Positions 12,535-26,299 of a stretch of 64,000 nt of DNA are shown here, piece by piece. A model generated the notes under the pieces. It did no database searches and had not been told where the DNA came from. It saw nothing but the letters and a program-made list of their open reading frames with translations. The DNA comes from Physcomitrium patens (lineage: Eukaryota; Streptophyta; Bryopsida; Funariales; Funariaceae): positions 8,700,247-8,764,246 of the forward strand of contig NC_037257.1 of NCBI RefSeq assembly GCF_000002425.4. Direction: 5' to 3'. The first letter of the stretch is position 1. Each line of letters opens with the position of its first letter. The translations under genes were made by a program, and so were the position numbers.

Positions 12535-14117
12535 TTTGTATTATGATATAACTACATGTTGAAATATAATAATATGGATCTTATTACAGTAGAGCCAAGT
12601 TTAAAGATAAAATAAAAAAATATGGATAAAAGATAGGAAGGTAGTAAAACTTTAGTAGTAATGCTATATTTTTAGAAAAGTGGCTTCTACTTACTTTGTA
12701 GGACCATAAATAAGGCAAAATAAGATAGATTAGAAAAATAAAAGATAAAGGCATATATATGAGGAAATTAGGAGTTGATTTTAAAAGAATTTACCTCAAA
12801 AGGGACAAAAATTGATATCCAAAGAAGACCAGTTATCAACTAGGATTAAAATCAGACCCTGAGATACAAAACTAAGTCTTGATGATGATTCTAGGGTTCT
12901 TTGGTTGATCAAAAAATAGAATTGGAGAGCAAACTTGATAGGGTTTCTATAGGCATTGATTTTGAAGGTTTTGGGTGGATAATAACTTTGTATGAGCTTT
13001 GCAAAGTCAATATTGTTTTCAGTGACTCTAGGTTTTTTAAAAATAAAATAGGGTTGACATTTTTGGCAATTTTAGGAGTTTGGTAATAGATCTATAAGTA
13101 AAACTTTTCAGATTTGTTGATGTAATTGCGCTAGATCTGTGCTATGAATTTAGATTTGATCAATTAATTAGATTGGAAAGCTTGAAGGTCTTTGTGGGTT
13201 ATGGTCTTAGAATTAAGGATTTTGAAGACTAGTGAGGGTTTTTTCAGATATCTATTAATCCGCCAATTAAATTGAAGCAAAATTTTTCACAAAGGTAGTT
13301 TGTTTGATTTTTAAAAAGTGTATAAAGTTTGAAAGAAAAGTAATAGATTAATCAAGAGTAATTAGCTCTGGGAGATAGGCACCAAGGTCAAAGAAGGAGG
13401 TCAGCCTACATCCGAGCACATTTTTGAGGTTATCCTCTATTTGGTAATTTTAATCATTTTTTTTTGTGCTTATTATCAATTTAATTAGTAAAAAAATTAA
13501 AAAAATTGAATTAAAATCAATGATTCAAACATTAGTTTTTGAATTTCAAAATCTATTATAAGGTTGTTAGAAATTTATTTGAGATTTTAAAAATTGATTA
13601 GGATTTGATTAGGATTAAAATTCCATTAGGAATTAGAATTTGGATAGGATTAGGATTTTATTAGGATTAAGATTTGATTTGGTTTAGGATTGGATTGGAT
13701 CTTTTTAGGATCTTTTTAGGATTTTTTAAGATTTTTTAGGATTTTTTAAAGATTTCTTTAAGTTTCTTTAGGATTTCTTTAGGATTCTTTAAGGTTATTT
13801 AGGATTTTTTTAGGATTTCTTTAGGATTCTTTTAAGATTCTTTGAAGATTCTTTTGAGTTCTTTTAGGATTTTTTTAAGATTCTTTAAGTTTATTTAGGA
13901 TTTTTTTTAAATGATTTATTTTAAAAATAAAAATAAAAATAAAAAATAAAATAATAATTATTAGACTTAATTGATGCTTGATTATATTTATTAAGCTTTT
14001 ATAGAAATTTATATATAATTTTATTAGAATGATTAGGACTTATTGTTGTAAATTCTTTTTATCTTCCTTAACTAAAGGCCTAGCCCATTTTCAAGCAAGA
14101 CTTCATATAATATAACA
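12535..14117 (+). repeat. Second solo LTR of the F-related family inside A
   Basis: Element A's similarity to C (GATAAGTTGGACTAC...) is interrupted near 12,535 and resumes at 14,118 (taggcttggatc). The insert shares long blocks with the LTR at 9,954-11,184, for example AAAATCAGACCCTGAGATA at about 12,850, and it ends ATATAACA. It contains the TTAGGATTTT-type array at 13,565-13,920. No coding content. It is about 350 bp longer than its sister, mostly from the repeat array and 5' part. Confidence 0.7.
13565..13920 (+). repeat. Degenerate TTAGGATTT minisatellite
   Basis: Imperfect units of 8-11 bp (TTAGGATTT, TTTAGGATTC, TTAAGATTC) inside the second solo LTR. They grade from TTAGGATTTG-like to a T-rich form. 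Confidence 0.7.
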
Positions 14118-14199
14118 CCGTAGGCTTGGATCTTTTCTTGTTTGTGGTCAAACCAATCTAGTTGCTTATTGATTATATCTATTGGAGTCAATAAAGATC

Positions 14200-14440
14200 C
14201 ATCGTATCTTGCACATGTCTTTTTCTAAATCATACAAGACAATGAATATACCAAGAAGAAGACAAGTCCCACCTTCTCCTAAAGAAATGGACAATAATAA
14301 AGAGTTTAAAGTGGAAGAAGTTCTATACTCAAGGCAATGCCTAAATAAATTGGAATATCTTGTCTATTGGCACAGATATGATATTAGTGAATACACTTGG
14401 AAGCCAGCAAAGAAGATGGAGGCTTTTCATCAATGACATC
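14200..14440 (+). pseudogene. Element A chromodomain tail of integrase
   Basis: The translation includes EFKVEEVLYSRQCLNKLEYL followed by VYWHRYDISEYTWKPAKKM. This is the chromodomain signature (hydrophobic-Y-L-V-x-W...E-x-T-W-x-P), which places the family in the chromovirus branch of Ty3/gypsy. Confidence 0.8.
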
Positions 14441-15003
14441 CATCAAAACTAAGATAAAGACCTTCTCTATAAAAAAACAAGATCTAGGCAAGATAACATT
14501 TTACTATCTATTCTTATTGTAATTGCTTTGTATATGTGATACTAAGGAGATTCAAACCAACAACCTGCAGATTTGATTCAAAAACCTTTGTTTGCTAATC
14601 TTCCGAATAAGATATTATGATTTTCACAACTTTCAAGATGATACAATTGAGATGAAGATCTTCAAGAATGACATGTTTTTTTTCAAATAGATGGTGAGAT
14701 ATAATGCATTTGGTATCTTGACCTTGGAAAGAACTTCCAATGTTTGGTGATTTTATTAAAAATAGGAACAACTCCAGACGGTGTTTTAAATTAAAGAAGT
14801 TATGAAGGTTTCAACATCGATGAAATAATTAGATGGTCTTCCTGCCGTGATATAAGACACTATCAATAGTTGAGAGGTCCTATTAATTATCTTCAAAGAG
14901 AACAAAGATTAGAGTATGTAGCAAATATAATTTATCACATTTTAGATTTTCTCATCATATAATGATCGTTCTTTGTGGAACTTGTCCCTAGAAGGAGAGA
15001 TAA

Positions 15004-15550
15004 TGTCTTGGACATATACATGTAAATCAATAATTATCTATATGATTACATAAAAATAGATAAAAATAAATTAATTTCATAATATCTTCTATTGAAGCTT
15101 TTTAAAAGCTTCATAGATACTGCTTTGACTTTATAAGTATTCATAATTGACTTTTTAGATTAGAAACGTGGTCAATAAGTTAGCCATATATCACATATGT
15201 TGATAATTTAAAGAACAAGCTAACTATGTGGTCCACACATAGAAAACTTGCCTTCTAAGTTAAAGCATGTGTCCTACAAAGTCACCATATATTAGAGGTC
15301 CTATAGAATATTAGAGGTCCTATATAATATCTAATTAGTAGCTCCTAACTAGATAGTATATATAGAGACAAGAGTAAAGCCCTCTTCACTCTTATTAATT
15401 TCTTTCTTGCTTCTAGTTTAATTTGAAGATTTTTTAGTTTTCTTGTATTTTAAAAAATAGCCATTCTAGTTTTTTTTTAATATACATACTTCTTTATTTC
15501 TATTTTTTTATACTTATTTATTTACTTTTATCAAGTTCTTGTCATTGACA
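15004..15550 (+). repeat. Element A 3' LTR
   Basis: Preceded by a purine-rich tract (agaaggagagataa), the expected polypurine primer. Starts TGTCTTGGACA and ends CATTGACA, and is followed by the target duplication TGAGG. The palindrome of the 5' copy is kept at 15,093-15,113. Confidence 0.85.
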
Positions 15551-15748
15551 TGAGGCTCTTAAATTTAATAAGATAGAGATTTTATAATATTTAGGTTCTA
15601 AACTAACATCTATTGTAAAACAAAGTAAGAATTTTGAAGAAAAAATTGGACCTTCACTAGGTATTGTACAAGGTTCTAATTCCACAATATCTATTATAGC
15701 AGGACAAATTTAATTTTTGACATATCATGTTCTTTGATAGCCATACTA
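15551..15748 (-). pseudogene. Element D protease segment between insertions A and E
   Basis: This is a 198-bp island of element D. On the minus strand it reads through the gag-protease linker (CTAGTGAAGGTCC, as CTTAGTAAAGGTCC in C) and ends against the TGAGG duplication of A. The TACTA at 15,744-15,748 is the left target duplication of E. Confidence 0.75.
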
Positions 15749-16957
15749 TGAATGTAAATTTTTACTCTTCAATCCAAGTTACAAGTTGGTCTCAATTAAG
15801 AATTTCTTGTAATTAGTGGTGTGAAATAAACTAAGCAAATAACAAGTACAAAAGAAAAAAAAACCACAAAGCAATTGAAATAAATGATATATAGCAATTA
15901 CAACACTCAAAACTAAGTCACAGTTTGTTCACTATATTTTAATTTAGTAAAAAGTAAAAATAAAAAATAAAAAGTATATTTTAGATATTTAATTTTACTA
16001 TCTTTTCAATGACGTAAAAAACATATAAATCCGAATTACTACGAATAAGTTATGAAGTTTTAAAGATATGAAGTAAATACTTGAAAAGTGAAGTAAAAAT
16101 ATTTTACCTCAAAGGTAACTTATTTATAGATCAAGGATTCCAGCCTCACCAAGGCTCACATGTAGTGTATAAGGGTGTCTAAGAGAGGCCACAAAGCCTT
16201 AGTCTTATCTTCCTAACTACCTTCAAGGTGCTACAACCCATATGGGACTTGTGCACTTTCCTTCTTACAAGGACTACATTAGCTGTTGGTCCTCCTATTA
16301 TCTACTAGAAGAAACAATATTTTTTAAATTTTGACCTCACCATGGTGTTCAAAAATATTCAATTAGCTTGGGAATCTTGTATGGCCTTCAATTCTTGCTC
16401 AATTTCTTCATAAAAGCTCCCAAAGTGATAAAACTCATTTTTATCAAGATCTTAAAAATTACTCTAAAAATTTCAAAAAATTTCTAAATAAATTCTAAAT
16501 AAATTCTGAAAAATTCTATAATATTTTTATAATACTAATTTCTATTTAAGGCTATATTTTTCTACCTTAGAAATTCTTGATAATAATATAAATCAATTTA
16601 AATCCACTATAAGTCTTATTGTTTTATATCAATAATAAAAATAACATGAGACTCTTTCTCATGTTTCTTCTAACTACTAACATTTATAGTTTTTATAAGT
16701 AGTACATATAGATAAAAGACCAATATAAATATCAATCTTAATAAATAATCCTCAATATTCAATAATGAATAAAAATACTAAACCAACAAAGATAATTGCC
16801 TCCAAGACTTACTGAGATTCCATTTCCACCACTAACATTCTAATTTTCTATTTTTCTAAGGATTTCTATACTACTTATTATATCTTGTGATTTAAATCAT
16901 TCTAAATTCATATTTTTATCCTAAAATAATAAGTGAGTCAATTTGATGACTCATACA
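15749..16957. repeat. Element E left LTR
   Basis: Aligns over its whole length with 28,688-29,220 joined to 37,119-37,797. The block CTTCAAGGTGCTACAA is at about 16,216 and the sequence ends GACTCATACA. A third, more diverged copy lies at 54,084 onward. Confidence 0.85.
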
Positions 16958-17287
16958 TGGCAACCATTTGGGACAACTTGCAAATGAGAAAAATCTAAAA
17001 CTATCTTTTCAAAATACTATTGAATAAAAAGAAAAATTATCTACAAAAATATTTTAACAATTATCAAAGATAAGAATGAGTGATTTATTACTAATTTTAA
17101 GGAAATAAAGTAGGTTTTGTTTTATAGATCTAAAGGAGAAAGACAAAGAAAATTAAATTTAACCTAAGACTTAATGATTATATATATATAAAAAATCAAA
17201 GCTAAGAAATAAAAAAAGTGAACTTTTTAGATTCTTCTTTAATATGAGAAGATTTTACTATCAACCTTCTCAGGTCTAGAAATCCAT
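16958..17287. other. Interior of element E, left part
   Basis: 330 bp without coding potential, between the E left LTR and element B. Confidence 0.6.
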
Positions 17288-19129
17288 TGTCATGTTGTGG
17301 TTTGGCTACTATGTGAAAATAATGGATTTATATATTTAATACACAATATAATAGAAAACATGATGAAAGCCATGTTAATGGATTTTTGTTGGTTATAGGA
17401 TGTGGATAGATTATTAGCTCAAAAAGAGGTTGTTTAAAAGAGCTTCTATTAGAATTTATATAACTTTATTTTCTTTTGATAGTGACTTTGAAGTTGATCT
17501 TATTAGTAGTAAGTTTTAAATATTTAGAGTCACCTTTGTTAGATATTGGTGACCTTTAAAGTCTTATTTTTTTTCTTTTATATGGTATTTAGAAAATATA
17601 TTGAGTAAATCTTATAAAAAAGAAAAATTCGAGAGGAATTTTAGTAGCAAAAAGAGAATTTAGGGCTTCCATATAGATGAATGGAGATGGATGATGAAAA
17701 TCTCCATTCCTATTGGTCAAAAATCATGACCAATGGGCTTCAAGGAGGCTGCCTAAGGCCATATTAGGGATTAGGATTATATTTTTGAGCCATTCGAGCT
17801 TTTGGAGACTAAGATCAGAAGGTTCAAGGTTTTGATTATGGTTTTGATATAAATTTTGAATCAATTGGGATTTTTATGAAGGAGATATAGGTGCTCAAAG
17901 TCGAGGTATTGATTTTGTATCTACTGTCATGCTTTTGGATATAATGCATGTATACAGAAAGCAACAGAAGATTGACAATTGAAATTGGAGAGAACACTTT
18001 TTTGACTATACTCTATGTATATTGTTTGATAAATTCTAAGCTAGAAAAAAGAGATATTAGAAGTTGAAGTCAAGACTTGGAATCTAAAGAGTAGTAAGTG
18101 ACTTAAATTCCTAGTGGTTGTATTTTGAGCTATATCTTATGTAATTTGATAAGATTTTGGCTAAAAATTTTTAAAAATGTATATTTTCATGTTATTAAAC
18201 TTTATGTATAAATTTTGTGGCATTTTAATTTTGGGTTAGTGAGATATGGTGAAATCAGTATATGAATGTCTGCAAAGGTGATATGTACCAAACTTGCTAC
18301 TGAATAGACAATATCTAGAATTTGGTAACGATTTTATAGTTGATTTTTTGAATAATAGAATTTAAGAATATTATCTTACTCGTCAATAAGAGCTCAATTC
18401 AATGGTTGGATTGAAAAAAAATAAATTCTAAAGTTCTATAATTTTGAAGAGATTATTAATATTGGTTATTAGTTACTATTATTGATTATTACTTATTATT
18501 ATTATTATTGGTTATTAGTTACTATTATTGATTATTACTTACTATTATTATTATTGGTTATTGTTATTAGATATTGCTTACTATTACTAATTATTGGTTA
18601 CTATTATTACTATTGGTTACTATTACTACTATTGATTATTGTTATTGATTATTGATTATTAATTACTATTATCACTATCTGTTATTGTTACTGCTACTAG
18701 TTATTATTATCAAAGCCAATTATTGTTACTGTCGCTAATTATTGTTACTCTTAATAGTTATTGTTATAACTATAATTATTATATTCATAGAGTTTTGATA
18801 ATTATTGATTGCTGTAAATAAAATTTAAGTTGGATGATTTTAATTGTAATTATCAACTAAAATATAGTTTGGTAAACTCAAGAAGTTGAAGGTGTAATTA
18901 AGAATATAAAGTCTTTTCTTGGATTATATAGATAAAATTTATGTACAAAAGTTTATGATATATAAAAGCTTTGTTTGATTAATTTATATAAATTTATTTT
19001 CTTAGTTGTTTGTTTTCATCCTCTATTGAAGATAAATTGGTTGTTGAAAAAGAAGCCATTTAATCAAAAATAAGCTCTCTATAGTCAGGTACCAAGTATA
19101 TTTTTAGATAGAAAATACGTATTATGACA
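17288..19129 (-). repeat. Element B 3' LTR (left copy)
   Basis: Plus-strand tips are TGTCATGTTGTGG and TTATGACA. It is colinear with the solo LTR at 29,545-30,877 over the first kilobase. It is longer than its sisters mainly because of an ATT-rich minisatellite (18,455-18,780). Confidence 0.8.
18455..18780 (+). repeat. ATT-rich mini/microsatellite
   Basis: Imperfect units of GGTTATTAGTTACTATTATT and ATTATT inside the left LTR of B. Absent from the other B-family LTRs in this window. Confidence 0.85.
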
Positions 19130-19295
19130 CCATTGGTTGTCAAAGTTGGTCTTTTCTTGCATTAATACTAATTCATTAAGATAGCCTATTTTTTCCAATC
19201 ACATTCAAACCCGAGACACTCACTTGACAATCTTTCACCTGATCAATCCCTCTATGTCCTTTGGATATTTACTAAGATATATTCTTTCAATTCTT

Positions 19296-19301
<6 letters not shown>

Positions 19302-19330
<29 letters not shown>
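19302..19330. repeat. (TA)n microsatellite
   Basis: Uninterrupted TA repeat inside element B. Confidence 0.95.
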
Positions 19331-19331
<1 letters not shown>

Positions 19332-19399
19332 ATAGATATATTTATGAAAGTCTCATCAAGTACTTATCTCTTTTAGTTAGAATATCTCTAATTTTTTGG

Positions 19400-22300
19400 T
19401 GAAGAAAATAAATTGAAAAGAAGATAAAATAAATAAATGTGACTATCACTTATCTAAAACTCCAATGGTTTAGCTTCTAAATTCTCCCATGTTTTTATAA
19501 TTTGTCATTTAAGGGATTGAATAAGGATGAATTTGAAGATGAGCCATTTGACTTTGTGTATGATAAAAATCACACTATATATTCTTTACATCTATTTTCA
19601 GATATTCTAATAGGAAAATCTTCCCTGTTAAGTATTTGTAGCCAAATTCAATTTTTCGAAAAGACTTCTTTAATTAAGTAGGGGCCTAATCATATGGCAT
19701 CAAATTTTCTTGAAAAATCTAATCTCCTAGCATCTTGTAAGAGAACTAATATGCCGAGCTTAAGAGTTTTAACTTTATGTTCCTTATTAAAGCCAATTTT
19801 TTTTCTTCTTTGGATGGCCTCTATATATTGAGCACTCCATCTTCTAGTTTTATTTAGACCTTTTAATCACTCTAATCTATCAATTAAAGATTTTTTAGTT
19901 GACAATCTTTCTTTCAAGGTAATTCAAAGGGAAGGAATTTCAAATTCAATTGGTAAAATAGCTTCTATACCATAAACCAAGGAAAATAGAGTTGCTTAGG
20001 TTGTCACTTTAAACGTTGTTGTATAAGCCGACAAGGTTGCATAGAGATTTATATTTTAATCTCTTTTGGATGTTGTGACAATTTTTCTAAAGATATTGAT
20101 GAAGATTTGATTTACGCTTTTCGTATGTCTATTTGTTTAAAGGTGATAAGGAGTAATTTTTATATGGTTAATTTTAAATCAAAAGGTCAAATCTTCTATC
20201 ACTTCATTTAAGAAATGCTTGTTTCTATTACTATTTAGGATTTTTGAACATCCAAACCTAGTAATGATTTGTTCATAGAAAAATTTAATAGCTTATTTGG
20301 CATTATTGGCTTAAATTGCCTTTGCCTCAGCTCACTTGATGAAGTATTCAATTGCTACCACTATATGTTTCATACCACTAATGGAATTGAGGTGAACCTC
20401 TCTAATATAATCAATTTTCTATTTTTCATAGGAAACTAAAGATAGAGATACATAGAGAGGCAAATTCATCTTTAGATCATTCCTAATACATGGTTGACAT
20501 GCATCGCATGACTTAGTATATTTATGGGCATCTTGAAATAATAAGGACCAATAATAACCTACTCTAAGTATTTTTTGGCCTGTTAAGGTTCTTGAAAAGT
20601 GACTCCCATATGCACTATCATGACATGCCGATAGAATTGTAGGAATTTTTTCTTCCATTACACATCTCCTTAACATCTCATCAACTCTACATCTATATAA
20701 TTTGCTACCAACTATGGCAAAGTATCTACTATTAATTCTTACATTCTTACATTTTATTTTAGAAAGATGAATAAGTAAGGCTTGAGTTGTCAGAAACTTA
20801 ATAATTAATTCATACCAAGTAGACAAGGTTGAAACGATAAACAAGGTTTTATCTATTAATATTTTATCAATTAGAGCTTCATCAATTTGGTCTGACAATC
20901 TAGATAAATGATTTTCTTGCTTGTGCATCCTTCCTAACTTACATTCTACTATATAATCAAATTCTTCTAATAAAAGTATCCACCTTGCAAGTCTAACACT
21001 TAAATCAGTCTTATTCACAAAGTACTTGATTGCCATGTGGTCCACAAAAAATACCACTAGATTTAAGAGAAGATAATGTCTAAACTTCTTGATGGAAAAA
21101 ACCATAGCAAGGCATTCCTATTTTGTGGTAATATAATTTTTTTCCATAGGATTCAATTGCCTATTAAAAAAAACTATCAGATAGTTGTTATCTTTCTCTC
21201 TACTTGTTTGACACAATATGCTCTTTATAGCTACAGATGAAGCATCACAAAGTACATAGAAGGACAATAACCAATTGAAGGGTCTTAATATAGGAAAGGT
21301 ACTAAGTTTCTCTTTAAGGATATCAAATGCATCTTGGCATTTGTCACCCCATTCAAACTTCACATCTTTTTGTATTAGTCGAGTTATGAACATGGAAAGT
21401 ATAGCATAATCTTGTATGACTTTCCAATACCACTCTATGTGTCTCAACGTCCTTTGTACTTCTTTTACCATAGAAGGAGGTTTTAATTCTACAAAAACTT
21501 TGATCTTTTGTGGATTGGATTCCCTATCCTTTTTTGATACCACATATCCTAGTAGAATATTTGATTCTACTTTAACAATTAATTACAGATTGGGATTCAT
21601 TCTTCTTTCTTTTTGTCCCATAGGAATTCAATTAGGAAGGAGAGGGATTCTATGTTGAGCTACTTCTAGAGGTATGCTCTTAAGATCTTTATAAGACCAT
21701 GCAAATACATCCATATACACCATAATTAACGACTTATAACTTGTCAACTCATCCTTTGTCAATTGAATCCTTACTTTGACGAGTTTTAGATCCTCATTCT
21801 TCAAAGACACATCCATTAATTTGTAATCAAGGTTGTGCACATGAGCTTATTTTATAGGACCTTTATATCAATCATTTGAAATTTGTGGATAGATAATTAT
21901 GTCATTTTTAGCCGTAAGACCACTAGAAGTTTGTTTAAATTGTAAGGATGGAGTAAGGTTGCCTTCCTCTATTAAGTCATCAAACTTGTAAACTTGAGTT
22001 CTATCAAAGTTCACCTCAAAGACATCTTCAATTTTTATATCATCAACTAAGGTTATTAAATCTCCTTCTAAATCATCATGTTGGTAAGTGATAAAACTCT
22101 CTATAAAATTTATATTCACAACTTTATCCGCACATAAACTTGGATGATTCTTCAACCATTGTGTGAATTTTCCATTATCTTCCCAATCATATAGTCTAAG
22201 TCCCATATATCTTAGTGGAGTTGGTTGAACCATAGTTGAATGAATCACCTCTTTTGCTACCAAATCAGCAAACCTAACCTTTTTTTTAAATCTTTTTTGT

Positions 22301-24960
22301 AGTTGAGGACTTAAAATCTTATCTTCTGAAGAGTGTGATAAAGTTTTGGCTAAAAATAATCCTTGAAATTGAATAAGGATTTTAATCAAGTTTTTTGGTG
22401 GCTCGTAGATGATATGGGACTTCTCACCTCTTCAATAGATTTTTGCATTAACTATCTTTAATCAAGATTTTTCTAAAAGCAATGGATATGAATATTTATT
22501 AGGATGTATGTGAATCACATGAAATATGAAAGAATATTCTTTATCTCCCATCATTATCTTACAACTACTTATTACTTGAAGATGTGTCTTTTGGCTTTGA
22601 TTAGCCATATTGATTACAAATAGAAAAAGTCTAGTGATACTAAGTCCTAATTTTTTCATAGTTCTTAGTGGCATAATGTATAAATCACTATTTCCATCAA
22701 AAATGGTGTAAGGTATGATTTTATCCACTATAGATACTTCTAATTCAATTGCCTTCATTTCTTGTGCTTTTTGAATAGTTCTAATATTGGTTTGAATTTT
22801 TGTTTTAAATCTTTAGTATCTTTTAAATTTTTCCAATCCTCCCATAAATCATATGATCTAACTTGATTCTCAATTTTAAATTGAAGTAGAGAATTAAATT
22901 CAAAGTTGAAAACTCTATGGCCTTCTCACTCTTTCTTAGAAGAAATTTCTTTTATCTCGATATTTTCTTTTGAATTTCTTGGCAATCTACTTGGTTTAAA
23001 TTCAAGGATTTGAGGCAATTCTTTAGAATCTTTGATATTAACTATTGTCTCCTTTGTAGCTTCATTCAAATCTAAGAAATGAAGAGAATCTTCTGAATTA
23101 TTTTCACTATCAATTGAAGGAAGGAGAAGAGGATTAGTATATCTAGATCCTATCATAACTACTAGAGCCGGCATATTAAGAAGACATTTATTCGTATTAG
23201 GTGCTTTTTTTATGATAGATGTAATATGTGTGAAAAGAGGATGTTTGATCTTTAAGAATTTGAGAACCTTCTTCTTCACTTGATATTTCCAAATACCTTA
23301 TATCTTATGAATTTCTTCTCTCATTTTGTTGGCCATATTGAGGTTGATCTACATTTAATGAAATAAATCCTCTCTATATATTTAGACCTAAGGGGAGGAT
23401 GTTGGATTTGATGATTATTATTATAATCATAAAATAGATTAGAAGGTCTTGCCTCCTCAATTGGACTTAGACTTGTTGTTGATAATTCTCTTGTGGGAAC
23501 TTTAAATGAATCATCTTATGAGATTGCCTATACACATTTGTAGAATGGTTTCTCCCACAATTTTTACATACTATCCTATTTTTCAACAACTACCTAGTAG
23601 ATGTCTTTTTCCACAAAGGTGGTGCACCTCATATTATTGTTGTTGTAGGTTCTTAAATCCTTAGGTAGAATTTTCTTGAGGTTGGAATTAGAAATTGTAA
23701 CTTTCCATACTATGATTTTTATAAGGTAGAGCATACAATTGTGGCCCTCCCTGGTTTTGCTAGTAATTTTTTTGGTTTGAATAAAATTGACTTGTATACC
23801 CTGACTGGCTATATTGAGTACATCAAAGCCTTGAGATGTGTCTACCAAATTCTATAGGAGGTGGAGCTTGGTTTGAATTTTGACCCTTAATTAAAAGAGA
23901 AATTTACTCTTGCATAGCCTTCATTTGTTGTGCAAGTTCATTTTGAAATCTTTGTTGGCTTTGAAGAACTTCATTCTTAAAGTCTTCCTTTTATCTATTC
24001 ATGTCTTCTAGATATGTCAACTTAGGAAGGACGGGAGATAGTCTAAGCTCTAAGGGTACTAGATAGTGGTTTATGGAATGAAATTGAAGTTCTAGACTCC
24101 CATATGAATGTCTTTGAAATTTTTCTATATTTTGAACATGTATAGGAATAAAACTGGGGATTCTATAGTCTTCTTTTCTCCACATTCACTCTTGTTGCTT
24201 GTTAATGTCTTCTACTATCCAAGCTATTTTCTTGGCCTCCTCTAAATTTTTTGGTCTTCTTTTGAGAATCTCTAAAATTTTTCCCTCACTATTAAAGCCT
24301 TGAATAAAAAAATAGATGAGGATACCATCCATGAAAAGAATTCCCACAAATCTAGTTAATACAAGTTCAAATTGCCAAATATATTCATTAATTTCTTTTC
24401 TTTTTTTGTCTCAAAGAAGAAAGGGTTGTGAGGGCATTACTTTGCCCTACTTCTAACCTAAATTTTTCTAAAAATATTCACATGATCATGTCTTAGTTCT
24501 TAAAGGTTTGAGGAAGGTGGCTTCTATACTATTCATAAGCTCCATCCTTTGAGGTACTTAAAAACCATACAAGGTAATAACTTGAATTGATTATTAAACA
24601 TATCATAAGAAGTTCCATGAGTATTTCTACATGTACTGATGGATCATCATTTCTAGTTCTTTTAAATATAGGAGAGTTGTAGGGCATAGGAGCTGCTTGT
24701 AAATCTTTAGGAATTACTATTGACAAGCCTCTTCATTGAACCAAGGGATTGATGGATATATGAATCAATATAGATTCTTTTTTATATTCTATTGGAGGAG
24801 AAGAAGGCGTTGATCCTTCTCTTTCTTGATTTACCTCTACAATTAAGTTAAGAGAGTTAAGATCTAATGCTTTCTCTCTTATTTCTTTCCCCAAACTTGA
24901 TTCAATTGGATTTGAAACAAAAACGCCTTCTAATATTGGAGGTGAGGATTCCTTGTCCAA
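19400..24960 (-). pseudogene. Element B gag-pol remnant
   Basis: Minus strand, from right to left. A gag-like region lies at 24.96-23.0 kb (low similarity, MDKESSPPILEGVF near its start). A retropepsin-like region is at 22.76-22.46 kb (FDGNSDLYIMPLRTMKKLG). A Tat-type linker is at 22.39-21.63 kb (DVFAWSYKDLKSIP). RT thumb and RNase H are at 21.54-20.9 kb (KVKFEW-type, DASSVAIKSILCQ). Integrase zinc-binding (HDSAYGSHFSRT...SCDACQ) is at 20.65-20.45 kb, with a weakly readable core beyond. Fossil; the RT part is poorly represented. Confidence 0.75.
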
Positions 24961-25106
24961 TTATTGAATCTCTACTTGTTTGAGCTTTGGTTTGTTTTTT
25001 TGGCCAATAAATCCAAGGTTTTCTATAAGTGAAGATAGGTTGAGTTGCTTAAATCTAGTAGAATGATGCACCTACATGACTATAGACATACCGTTCAACT
25101 TAGCAT

Positions 25107-26249
25107 TGTCATACTATAATTGCTTATAATATGTAAAAAATAATTAAGACATATAATATGTTTGTAAATCTTGATGTAGATTAAAGTGGTTAATAAATAA
25201 ATTTAAAGAGAATTGATATAGGAAAATTTATTTGGAGAGTTATCTATTTTGATTATAGTATTTATATAATGTAGGATTTAGATATTTAGTATAAAACTTA
25301 AGAGAAGGTTGGAATCTAAAGATGAAAGTCTAAACTATTAAGAGGCTTATTCGAAGGGATGAAAGCAAGGCATAGTTGGATGAAGGCAAGGGATGGAGAT
25401 CTTCATTCCTATTGGTCGAAGACCATGTCCAATAGACTTCAAAGAAGCTACCTCAGGCCTTATTAGAGATTAGGGTTTTTTTTTCGAAGGCATTCGAGCT
25501 TTGGAGGCTAAAATCAGCAAGTTTAGGATTTTGGGTATAATTTGGATGAAGAATTTGGATGATTTCAAGTTTTTATGAAAGAAATATAGGTGTTCAAAGT
25601 TAAGGTGTTAAATTTATACCTACGGTCACTCTATAAAGCATAACATATGTGTACAGAGAGCAATGAAAGATCGGCAACTGGATTTGGAGAGAACACTTTC
25701 TTAGAAATACTTTTTATATACTATTTGATAAATTTTAAATCTAGATGAAGGAGTTATAGGGAATTGAAGACAACACATATAATTCAAAGGCAATAAGTGA
25801 GTCATTTTGTTGATAGTAATGGTTAGAGCCATATTTTAAGTTTTTGGACGAATTTTTGGCTCAAAATTTTCACAATTATGAGTTATTAGGTTAAAAAGCT
25901 TTAGATTAAAATTTCATAGTATTTGAGTACTAATTTTGAGAGATATGAAGAAAATAGCACATAAGTGTATGTAATCTAGGATTTAAAGCTACTGTTAGGA
26001 TTTTGGTGATATCTTAAGATCTGTAATGAATTTGTAGTTAAATTATTTTGTGGTAGTTTTTTAAAGTATATTTTTACTTCATATAAAATTTAGGATTTTT
26101 TGGACGGTCCGATCATAAGATATGAACTGTTGAAGTTCAGAAAACATTTCTCATAAGGATATATAAGGTTTTAAGATACTTTATCATATATTTGGGTGTT
26201 TTCTTGGTACTTGGACTTATATATTGAGGTAAGTATCTTAAAAGAGAAT

Positions 26250-26299
<50 letters not shown>

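Larger units (their letters stand above)
6861..15550 (+). mobile_element. Element A: Ty3/gypsy chromovirus fossil inside D
   Basis: This is a plus-strand LTR retrotransposon, 8.7 kb including two later solo-LTR insertions. It is flanked by a perfect 5-bp duplication TGAGG (6,856-6,860 and 15,551-15,555), which proves the ends. Parts in order are LTR, PBS-like tattagagct near 7,410, gag (7.6-8.6 kb), protease, RT with the YLDNI form of the YxDD box (9.29-9.52 kb), RNase H (9.76-9.95 and from 11.19 kb), integrase (11.46-12.5 kb), chromodomain (about 14.28-14.44 kb) and LTR. It is broken in many places. The LTR pair differs at roughly one base in eight by eye over the first 230 bp, so it is old. 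Confidence 0.85.

Noticed and set aside
10660-13920. Interstitial telomere or true telomeric repeat
   Set aside because: Units are TTAGGATTTG-like, not TTTAGGG, are highly degenerate, and lie at a fixed place inside LTRs.
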